DNA of 5,089 nt from an uncultured Thiotrichaceae bacterium. Its GTDB lineage: Bacteria > Pseudomonadota > Gammaproteobacteria > Thiotrichales > Thiotrichaceae. Positions 1 through 5,039 of the stretch are shown one piece after another. The notes under the pieces are model-generated. The model did not search any database and had not been told where the DNA came from. It was given only the letters and a program-made list of their open reading frames with translations. Made by a program: the position numbers and the translations under genes. The DNA lies in NCBI GenBank assembly GCA_937931765.1, contig CALHAO010000370.1, positions 1 through 5,089 on the forward strand. Direction: 5' to 3'. How positions within the stretch are numbered: position 1 is the first letter of the stretch; each line of letters starts with the position of its first letter.

Positions 1-40
1 CAGCAGAACGCGACCAGATTATTGGGGATGGTCGGGCTGG
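1..40. repeat. Left arm of a 40-bp perfect inverted repeat (fold-back) at the window edge
   Basis: Bases 1-40 are the exact reverse complement of 286-325, with 245 bp between the arms. Similarity continues inward at 41-55 versus 271-285 (13 of 15 match), giving 53 of 55 overall. The repeat reaches base 1 exactly, so it may continue to the left. It lies inside the ATPase gene and replaces the expected continuation of that gene. Confidence 0.95.
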
Positions 41-655
41 CTGGATACGGTCAGCCAATGCCATAGCTTCACGCTGGTCATGGGTGACAAAAACCGTAGT
101 CACACCCAGATCCTGCTGTAGCTTTCTAACCTCCAGCTGCAAATGGTCACGCAGTCCGGCATCCAGCGCAGAGAATGGCTCATCCATAAGAAATAACTGC
201 GGTTCCAGCGCCAACGCACGGGCAATCGCTACCCGTTGACGCTGGCCGCCAGATAGCTGTTTGACCTTACGCTGCCCGTATCCATCCAGCCCGACCATCC
301 CCAATAATCTGGTCGCGTTCTGCTGCTGTTCGTCTTTGGAGACGCCGCGCATTTTCTGACCGTACGTAATGTTCTCACTCACGTTTAAATGCGGGAACAG
401 CGCCAGCGACTGGAACACCATGCCGATATTGCGTTGGTGGCAGGGCACCGCACTCAGGTCGCTATCATCCAGTTGGATTTCGCCCTTATCGTGCTGCTCC
501 AAACCCGCAATAATGCGCAGCAAGGTGGTCTTGCCACAGCCTGATCCACCCAGCAGGCAGATAAACTCACCGGAAGCCACGTCCAGCGAGACACCGCTCA
601 GCGCAGGTGTCTCGCCGTAGCTTTTGCTGATATTCGATAGTTTTAGGGTAGACAT
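1..655 (-). CDS. ABC transporter ATP-binding subunit, PotA-like (partial, 3' end replaced by an inverted copy)
   Basis: This is the nucleotide-binding subunit that powers uptake of the substrate captured by the binding protein encoded just upstream. Translated from ATG at 655, it shows Walker A GGSGCGKTT (residues 36-44), Q-loop Q82 in MVFQS, signature LSGGQ (134-138), Walker B FLMDEP (155-160), D-loop SALD (162-165) and switch histidine H192 in VTHDQ. The N-terminal ATPase core is therefore essentially complete. The ATG lies 3 nt after the binding-protein stop with no strong Shine-Dalgarno, which suggests translational coupling. PotA-family proteins usually run to about 340-370 residues with a C-terminal regulatory domain; here the frame leaves the window without a stop after 217 whole codons. 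Family-like sequence ends at ALADRIQ (residue 205). The following residues (PARPSPII...) are encoded by bases 1-40, a reverse complement of 286-325, and do not look like an ABC protein. The ATPase assignment is very secure; the substrate is inferred only from the family. Confidence 0.93.
   Translation of the reverse strand, partial: MSTLKLSNISKSYGETPALSGVSLDVASGEFICLLGGSGCGKTTLLRIIAGLEQHDKGEIQLDDSDLSAVPCHQRNIGMVFQSLALFPHLNVSENITYGQKMRGVSKDEQQQNATRLLGMVGLDGYGQRKVKQLSGGQRQRVAIARALALEPQLFLMDEPFSALDAGLRDHLQLEVRKLQQDLGVTTVFVTHDQREAMALADRIQPARPSPIIWSRSA
286..325. repeat. Right arm of the 40-bp inverted repeat, in its native place in the ATPase gene
   Basis: This copy encodes a normal part of the ATPase helical region (about residues 111-123, just before the LSGGQ signature), so it is the original. 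The copy at 1-40 is the displaced one. Confidence 0.93.
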
Positions 656-658
656 TGA

Positions 659-1711
659 TTACTCAGCAATCATTTCCTGATACTTAGATTTCAGCCAATC
701 ACCCTCACGCAGGTGAATATGGGTTTGTACCTTTACCGGCTCAATATCGCTGCCGACACCCGCGAATTCTTCGTCGGTTAAGTCCATTGAATCACGCGGT
801 GCAACAGGGAATACACCCAAGTTACGTGCCAGCGCTGCCTGCGTTGCCGGACGGCTCATGTAGTCGAGAAACTTCTCCGCCGCTGCTATGTTCTTGCTAT
901 CACGGGGTACTACCCAGAAAGCGTCAGAGACAATGCCGCCTTCTTTCGGAAAATTGGATGCGACGGGTTTACCATCAGCCACAGACAGCATGGTGACATC
1001 ATGGTAATAAAGTCCCGCATTCAGTTCGCCACCTTCCAGTGCTTGTTGAAACTGACCTTCATCGCGATACCACAGGCTAACCTGGGGCTTAAGTTCAGCG
1101 ATTTTGGCAATGACTTTTTCCAGACCTTCGCGGGTTTCCATGATTTCATAACCATCGAAAAAGGTTTTTGCGGTGGCTTCCAACAGGCCGGAATTCGGTG
1201 TGGTGACAATGCCCAGCTTTTTATCCCACTTATCTTCCCACAGATCAGCCCAGCTGGCTGGCGCATCTTTATTGAAATCCGTATTGGTCACCAAGGTGGT
1301 GTAGAAAGCCAGCGCACCCACGGCAAACGCTTTGCCATCGTCATCCAGTTTCACATAACCCTCTTTCAGCGACTTAGCGCCTTCCATAGCAGCAGGGTCA
1401 AGCTTGGCCCACAATCCGGCTTCATTACCCCGCACCAACACTTCATCCGCTACCAGCGATAAATCAGCCGGGGCTTTTTTCGCCCGTGCTGCAGCCATTA
1501 GCTGAGTCATCCAGGTGGAATCTTCCGGCTGAGCAATTGACTTGACCTCGATACCGCTTTCTTTGGTAAAACCCGGATAGATTTCTTTCGCCAGCGTTTC
1601 CTCAAAGAAACCACCCCAGGTACTGACTGTCAGTGTTTCTGCGGTGGCTGCACTGGTTGTAACCGCCAGGACGGCTGTCGTCGCAACCATCAGTTTTAAT
1701 GTTTTAAACAT
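659..1711 (-). CDS. Periplasmic extracellular solute-binding protein, PotD/PotF-like
   Basis: A 350-residue periplasmic receptor that captures the substrate and delivers it to an inner-membrane ABC permease. It has a clear Sec signal peptide: basic start MFKTLK, hydrophobic core to about residue 19, and probable cleavage after ATA at residue 24. The mature protein opens with LTVSTWGG (27-34), typical of the polyamine/iron/thiamine-type binding-protein superfamily. Other family features are PASWADLWEDKW (151-162), the SDAFWVVPRDS strand (262-272) preceding a helix that contains FLDYM (281-285), and NLGVFPVAP (298-306). Length fits PotD-like proteins (about 340-370 residues). The ATG start is supported by AAGGAAG 8 nt upstream and by the signal peptide beginning right there. 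The ATPase gene follows after 3 nt in the same operon, and a LysR gene is divergent. A polyamine or related cationic substrate is a family-based guess; aromatic and acidic residues (W31, W214, D217, Y235, Y236, D238, W266) could line a pocket, but I cannot align them to known ligand contacts. Confidence 0.9.
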   Translation of the reverse strand: MFKTLKLMVATTAVLAVTTSAATAETLTVSTWGGFFEETLAKEIYPGFTKESGIEVKSIAQPEDSTWMTQLMAAARAKKAPADLSLVADEVLVRGNEAGLWAKLDPAAMEGAKSLKEGYVKLDDDGKAFAVGALAFYTTLVTNTDFNKDAPASWADLWEDKWDKKLGIVTTPNSGLLEATAKTFFDGYEIMETREGLEKVIAKIAELKPQVSLWYRDEGQFQQALEGGELNAGLYYHDVTMLSVADGKPVASNFPKEGGIVSDAFWVVPRDSKNIAAAEKFLDYMSRPATQAALARNLGVFPVAPRDSMDLTDEEFAGVGSDIEPVKVQTHIHLREGDWLKSKYQEMIAE

Positions 1712-1719
1712 GATTATTT

Positions 1720-1726
1720 CTTCCTT
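1720..1726 (-). promoter_or_regulatory. Ribosome binding site of the solute-binding protein gene
   Basis: On the minus strand AAGGAAG lies 8 nt before the ATG at 1711. It is a good match to the 16S rRNA tail at near-ideal spacing and confirms this start, which also begins the signal peptide. Confidence 0.75.
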
Positions 1727-1753
1727 TAAGGTGCTCGGTTTTGGTGCCTAGTG

Positions 1754-1770
1754 TTCAGATCGAATCTGAA
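1754..1770. promoter_or_regulatory. Perfect dyad TTCAGAT-CGA-ATCTGAA in the transporter 5' leader
   Basis: Two 7-bp arms form a perfect inverted repeat around a 3-nt centre. It lies 43 nt upstream of the binding-protein ATG and downstream of its candidate promoter, so it would be transcribed as a short leader stem or act as a double-stranded operator. No T-run follows on either strand, which argues against a terminator. The protein or RNA role is unknown. Confidence 0.45.
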
Positions 1771-1830
1771 GAATCTATGGTGTGATCGCTCAAACTCATG
1801 GCTCTGGCCTGCTTGCCGGTAGTTTAGTTA

Positions 1831-1860
1831 ATATTAGCTTCAGAAAACATAGCCTGTTAC
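1831..1860 (-). promoter_or_regulatory. Candidate sigma70-type promoter of the transporter operon
   Basis: On the minus strand a -10 element TAATAT (1836-1831; 5 of 6 to TATAAT) is preceded, after 18 nt, by a weak -35 element GTAACA (1860-1855; 4 of 6 to TTGACA). Transcription would start near 1824 and give a leader of about 110 nt. A good -10 with a poor -35 is what an activator-dependent promoter often looks like, and the dyad at 1865-1892 lies just upstream of the -35. This is a prediction by eye. Confidence 0.35.
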
Positions 1861-1864
1861 CATC

Positions 1865-1892
1865 TAATACATTGGTAAATACAAATGTATTA
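1865..1892. promoter_or_regulatory. Candidate LysR-type operator: 9-bp arms TAATACATT / AATGTATTA with a 10-nt spacer
   Basis: Perfect 9-bp inverted arms at 1865-1873 and 1884-1892. LysR-type regulators typically bind an interrupted dyad containing T-N11-A, and T1872/A1884 satisfies that spacing, although off-centre. The centre (1878.5) is about 55 nt upstream of the predicted transporter transcription start, the usual position of a LysR recognition site, and about 48 nt before the regulator's ATG, so one site could serve both activation and autorepression. The dyad is visible; the protein assignment is inferred from layout. Confidence 0.5.
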
Positions 1893-1925
1893 ATGTTTGC
1901 TCAGACAGGACTGCACGACAACTAA
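1893..1925 (+). other. Possible 10-codon leader ORF (MFAQTGLHDN) ahead of the LysR gene
   Basis: An ATG at 1893 opens a short frame that ends with TAA at 1923-1925, one base before the ATG (1927) of the regulator. The arrangement would allow translational coupling, and the regulator's own ATG lacks a well-spaced Shine-Dalgarno. No Shine-Dalgarno is seen before this ATG either, and a frame this short can arise by chance. Confidence 0.2.
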
Positions 1926-1926
1926 T

Positions 1927-2829
1927 ATGCTCACTCAATTAAGCGCTGCCGATTTACGGGCCTTATCGATTTTCCAAATAATTTGCCGCTCCGGTGGATT
2001 TGCGGGTGCGCAGGATGCACTGGGTTTAAGTCAATCGACGATCAGTAATCACATCGCTGGCCTTGAAAGCCGCATTGGGTTTTCCTTGTGCACACGGGGG
2101 CGCAAAGGTTTTCGGCTCACCGAGCGCGGGAAATCTGTATTGGATCGGTATCGGAAGTTGGCCGTTAATCTGGATAGTTTCTGCCATGATGTTAATGCCT
2201 TACAGGATGAGTCCAGTGGTGTATTACGGGTGGGAACACTGGATCATATGTTGACAGAAGATCGGTTCTCCATCGTCCGGCTCATTAGTGACTTCACCCG
2301 TCAGTCGCCTAATGTTGAGTTACATCTGGTTCAGGATGGTCAGTTTGAGCTACACAATGCGCTGGTTGAAGAGCAGCTGGATCTGGTCATCGGCACCGTG
2401 GTGGGTAACAGTAAATTTGTCAAAGCGACCCGGCTTTATGATGAACTGCACCACCTGTATTGTGGTAAAAATCATCCCTTCTTTGATAAAGCGCCGGATC
2501 ATATTTCGCCACGTGATATTGCCGCCGCCAATTGGGTGACTAATGGTTATCCACAAGGTATTTTTTCAATGCAGCCTTTTCCGAGTGTGAAATCATCGGT
2601 TATCGCGACAAATATTGAGTCCATTGCCATGACGATACTCGCGGGGCAGCATATTGGTTACTTACCGGCGCATTATGCGGGGAAGTATGAGAGCCAGTCA
2701 TTACTGAAGCAGTTGTTGCCGGGTGAGTTTTCTGAGGAAACGGAGATTTCTGTGATCAGTAAAACCGGACGGCGGCAGAGCTATGCTATGCGTAAGTTTC
2801 AGAATATTTGTTTGGAGCAGGCGGAGTGA
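1927..2829 (+). CDS. LysR-family transcriptional regulator
   Basis: A 300-residue DNA-binding regulator, the usual LysR length. The N-terminal winged helix-turn-helix spans about residues 6-65, with the GGFAGAQDALGLSQSTISNH core (23-42), then GLESRIGFSLCTR and the wing motif FRLTERG (62-68). A linker helix follows to about 95, and the effector-binding periplasmic-binding-protein-like domain begins near SGVLRVGTLDH (97-106). I chose ATG 1927 because it puts the helix-turn-helix at the normal distance from the N-terminus. An in-frame TTG at 1897 would add ten residues (LRQDCTTTN...) not expected in the family, and it would fall next to the operator-like dyad. No strong Shine-Dalgarno precedes 1927; AGGA at 1907-1910 is too far. 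It is divergent from the transporter operon and is the likely regulator of that operon and of itself. The inducer is unknown, perhaps the transported compound. Confidence 0.92.
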   Translation: MLTQLSAADLRALSIFQIICRSGGFAGAQDALGLSQSTISNHIAGLESRIGFSLCTRGRKGFRLTERGKSVLDRYRKLAVNLDSFCHDVNALQDESSGVLRVGTLDHMLTEDRFSIVRLISDFTRQSPNVELHLVQDGQFELHNALVEEQLDLVIGTVVGNSKFVKATRLYDELHHLYCGKNHPFFDKAPDHISPRDIAAANWVTNGYPQGIFSMQPFPSVKSSVIATNIESIAMTILAGQHIGYLPAHYAGKYESQSLLKQLLPGEFSEETEISVISKTGRRQSYAMRKFQNICLEQAE

Positions 2830-3024
2830 GTTGGAGGTTTCTGTTGATACAGAGTTTTGAACGGCCTCATACTATTAGCCGATGTGAAAATCCTACGTTT
2901 TTTTGATGCTTTTGGGAGTAAAAACGCTTAGTCTATACATCTTAACATGGAAAAGCTCCAAATCGACCGGTTGGAAGCTCCATCCTTACCAGGTTTTGCT
3001 TTTTTTGTCTATGACTGAACATAC
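2830..3024. other. Convergent intergenic region with only weak hairpins
   Basis: The LysR gene (plus) and the membrane-protein gene (minus) converge here, so terminators are expected in both directions. Candidates are weak: a 5-bp stem TCTGT/ACAGA at 2840-2853 followed by GTTTT, and an imperfect stem AGCTCCAA/TTGGaAGCT at 2954-2979 with a one-base bulge and a T-rich run only 15-28 nt later (2994-3007). The octamer AAGCTCCA occurs twice, at 2953 and 2975. I see no gene or recognised mobile-element end. Confidence 0.4.
2840..2857 (+). terminator. Weak candidate terminator after the LysR gene
   Basis: A 5-bp stem with a 4-nt TGAT loop starts 10 nt after the LysR stop and is followed by G and four T. 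The stem is short and A/T-containing, so it would be a poor intrinsic terminator. Confidence 0.2.
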
Positions 3025-3879
3025 TTATTTAACCCCTGATGTTGTTTCAGGGCAATAAGGTATCGTCTTATTTGGATTGAATGATATATTGTTTATTGGG
3101 TTGTGAGGCTTATATTTTTCTCCGATCTTAAATGGAGATTTTGGTTTTTTATCACTACCTTTTATATCCTCAATTATTATGCGCCAGTTCCCACCTCCAC
3201 CAAAACCTACAGTTTTCTCTATATGCTTACCATTACTTCCACCGTATACTGATAATGCTTCCGAATCAATTGCTAGTAATTTGAAATTTCTATTTATAAT
3301 TAAACCCAATCCATCTACAGTTAATATTTCAAATGTATCCAACTCATTACCTATATCTTTATCAAAAAAGTCAGGATTTTTTCCAATAAAAGCAGGAGCA
3401 TTCCATCTGAATAGGTACTCCCCTTTGCATTCTTCAATGTTTGTTTTGTCAGTAATAACCACGCCTGAATTATAGATATCAAAGTTATTTTCTTCTTGGC
3501 CTGTAGGTTTTGTTATTATGTAAACTTTTTCTAGTAAGTAAAATGATAAACTTATTACCCCTGCAAAAGTTCCGATAGCTGTTAATTTCGAAGGTAATGA
3601 CCATTTCTCCCACTGTCTTTTTTTAGGTATAAAATAGTTATTGGCTTTTGTTTTAATTACAAATACATCAAAAGCAAGAATTATTAACAAGCAAGGAATA
3701 TATATAATTAAGCTATCTAAAAGCCTATTTTCTAAACTACTTAGGGTAAGTAATAAAAAGGAAATTAATAGGAAAGAAGTTAATGCGGTTTTTAATGGCG
3801 ATATAAATTTTGAAATTGCTATATTTGCTATCCTTGTTAAAAGCAAAGTAATTATAAAAGCCCACACGTATGTCCACAA
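3025..3879 (-). CDS. Hypothetical membrane protein, four predicted helices plus a C-terminal soluble domain
   Basis: I do not recognise this 284-residue protein. Hydrophobic segments lie at about residues 4-22, 31-48, 53-75 and 98-122. The loop between helices 3 and 4 is strongly basic (KTKANNYFIPKKRQWEKW, 76-93) and the loop between 1 and 2 carries K24 and K30, so the positive-inside rule puts both in the cytoplasm and the 123-284 domain outside the inner membrane. That domain contains C151 and C276, which could form a disulfide there, and a glycine patch VGFGGGGNW (224-232). A WSLPSKLTAIGTFAGVISL stretch (93-111) leads into helix 4; similar W-x-PSKLT-x-G lead-ins occur in various uncharacterised membrane-anchored proteins. 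The start is TTG at 3879, supported by AGAGGTGA 6 nt upstream. The gene is much more A/T-rich than its neighbours (13 G+C of 60 in 3661-3720), which suggests horizontal acquisition. It stands alone, with no operon partner visible. The coding call is secure; function is unknown. Confidence 0.8.
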   Translation of the reverse strand: MWTYVWAFIITLLLTRIANIAISKFISPLKTALTSFLLISFLLLTLSSLENRLLDSLIIYIPCLLIILAFDVFVIKTKANNYFIPKKRQWEKWSLPSKLTAIGTFAGVISLSFYLLEKVYIITKPTGQEENNFDIYNSGVVITDKTNIEECKGEYLFRWNAPAFIGKNPDFFDKDIGNELDTFEILTVDGLGLIINRNFKLLAIDSEALSVYGGSNGKHIEKTVGFGGGGNWRIIIEDIKGSDKKPKSPFKIGEKYKPHNPINNISFNPNKTIPYCPETTSGVK

Positions 3880-3885
3880 AATATT

Positions 3886-3893
3886 TCACCTCT
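3886..3893 (-). promoter_or_regulatory. Very strong ribosome binding site that fixes a TTG start
   Basis: On the minus strand AGAGGTGA ends 6 nt before the TTG at 3879. It is a near-perfect complement of the 16S rRNA 3' end. No ATG or GTG is placed as well, so the unusual TTG codon is the likely initiator of the membrane-protein gene. Confidence 0.7.
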
Positions 3894-3969
3894 AAGTTGA
3901 TAATGAGTTTATGATCAGATGGATTTTGATAGTAATCACCGTTGGAAGGATTGCTTAAAATTTTCCAAT

Positions 3970-3981
3970 ATCTATATAGAT
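3970..3981. promoter_or_regulatory. 12-bp perfect palindrome ATCTATATAGAT upstream of the membrane-protein gene
   Basis: A perfect, uninterrupted 12-bp palindrome about 90 nt upstream of the TTG start. Its TATAGAT half could also act as a -10-like element for minus-strand transcription, but no matching -35 is evident. It could be a small operator or simply a chance product of A/T-rich sequence. Confidence 0.25.
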
Positions 3982-4132
3982 TGAAAAGAGAAGGTTGGCT
4001 CTGGGTAAGGCTTCCAGAGGGGCATTCAACCTCTGTTCATTTCCTATAATGTAGAAATTCAGGGGAGGTGTCAAAAAATCGAGCTATTTCTTAGTTAGTT
4101 AATGCAATGACACGTTTCCACATGCGTCCGGA

Positions 4133-5038
4133 TCAAAGACTATAAAATCCACGAGCATTCCCACAAAAAATCCCCTCAACCGCCGCCGCATCCAGCCCAA
4201 CCCGCTCCGCACAATCCAATACAACCCGAACCCCAAAATCATAATCCCGCATCAACTTATCCACCGGAAAATTACTACCATACATAACCCGCTCAGCCCC
4301 AAATAACTCAATCATATCCGCAAACAAGGGCAGGGTACTCTCCACATCCCACGCGGCATTAAACATCCCAAACCCGGACAATTTAATCTGACAATGCGGC
4401 AGCTCAGCCAATAACGCCAAACCCTGTTTCCACTTCACCCGCCCAACCTCACTCTGATCATAAGGACTACCCGCATGATCAATCACCACCGGAACATCAG
4501 TATGCTGCGCCAAAAACTCAGCGGTCTCCGCCATTTGCTCCGGATAAAGCTGTAAATCAAAACTCAGCCCATGTTCCGCTAGCAGGACAAACTGCTCCCG
4601 CCACACTGTATTCCGTAAATAATGCTCCGGCACAAAACTAATCTCCGGACGCTCATCAATCCGGCTCAGAATCTGCCGCACACCCCGAAAGTTGGGCAGT
4701 TTCATATACCGCTCCAGCGTGCGTTGCGCATCACCCGATGTCAGATCAAGAAACCCAACATGCACCGAAGGCAGGCCGTGTTCAGCCTGCAATGATTCCA
4801 GCCACTCCGACTCCCGCACCGGATCAGGAATAGCCCCGTCACACTGCACATGCACCGAGCCAATCAGCTCATGCTCAACCGATTCACTGCGGAATTCATC
4901 CACCCCATAATCGCGCTGAATCGGGGTAGGGTCGCCAAACGGTTTCATCGCCCCGATGTTTTTCAGCCAGACATAACCTATGTTGGCGGGGTCAGTTTCT
5001 GGTGTCCAAAGGTGATGGTGTGCGTCGATGATTTGCAT
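4133..5038 (-). CDS. Amidohydrolase-2 family metal-dependent hydrolase (lactonase-like)
   Basis: A 301-residue cytosolic TIM-barrel hydrolase of the amidohydrolase-2 family, which includes sugar lactonases (such as L-fucono- and L-rhamnono-lactonases) and 2-pyrone-4,6-dicarboxylate lactonase. Family marks in order are the HxH metal motif in MQIIDAHHHLW (H7, H9), SVHVQ (61-65, H63), FRGVRQ (117-122), VIDHAG (185-190, H188), IKLSGFG (218-224) and MYGSNFPVDK (252-261), where N256 sits at the position that is Asp in many relatives; GSNFP is itself a recognised subfamily variant. Length matches the family. I chose ATG 5038 because it begins the conserved IIDAHHHLW strand and has AGGGAG 6 nt upstream; an in-frame ATG at 5086 would add 16 non-family residues. 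It probably follows an upstream gene at one base. The exact substrate cannot be set from sequence, but hydrolysis of a sugar or aromatic lactone in a catabolic operon is most likely. The coding strand is strongly G-over-C skewed in its 3' two thirds. Confidence 0.88.
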   Translation of the reverse strand: MQIIDAHHHLWTPETDPANIGYVWLKNIGAMKPFGDPTPIQRDYGVDEFRSESVEHELIGSVHVQCDGAIPDPVRESEWLESLQAEHGLPSVHVGFLDLTSGDAQRTLERYMKLPNFRGVRQILSRIDERPEISFVPEHYLRNTVWREQFVLLAEHGLSFDLQLYPEQMAETAEFLAQHTDVPVVIDHAGSPYDQSEVGRVKWKQGLALLAELPHCQIKLSGFGMFNAAWDVESTLPLFADMIELFGAERVMYGSNFPVDKLMRDYDFGVRVVLDCAERVGLDAAAVEGIFCGNARGFYSL

Positions 5039-5039
5039 G

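Larger units (their letters stand above)
3880..4132. other. Intergenic region between amidohydrolase and membrane-protein genes
   Basis: Both flanking genes are on the minus strand, so this holds the 3' end of the amidohydrolase transcript and the promoter of the membrane-protein gene. Visible structures are a hairpin CAGAGG/CCTCTG with a 9-nt loop (4015-4035, no T-run on either strand) and a widely spaced inverted hexamer GTGTCA/TGACAC (4068-4073 and 4108-4113). Base composition changes within it, from mixed near 4132 to A/T-rich towards 3880, so a boundary of an acquired segment may lie here. No open reading frame of note is seen. Confidence 0.4.

Noticed and set aside
1001..1462. 153-codon plus-strand frame opposite the binding-protein gene
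   Set aside because: It is a shadow of a well-supported minus-strand gene with signal peptide and family motifs, and it has no recognisable protein features.
1776..1800. TGTGATCGCTCAAACT as a CRP site in the divergent region
   Set aside because: Only the TGTGA half matches; the other half bears little resemblance to TCACA.
1897..1926. TTG at 1897 as the LysR start, giving 310 residues
   Set aside because: The extra ten residues do not fit the family, there is no Shine-Dalgarno before it, and ATG 1927 places the helix-turn-helix at the usual distance.
2896..2926. CGTTTTT...AAAAACG as a stem-loop terminator
   Set aside because: The stem is nearly all A/T with a 17-nt loop, and no T-run follows on the plus strand.
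4015..4035. Hairpin CAGAGG/CCTCTG as an intrinsic terminator of the amidohydrolase operon
   Set aside because: The stem is only 6 bp with a 9-nt loop, and no T-run follows on either strand.
4068..4113. GTGTCA...TGACAC as ends of a miniature mobile element
   Set aside because: Six-base arms only 34 nt apart, no target duplication and no known terminal sequence; easily chance.
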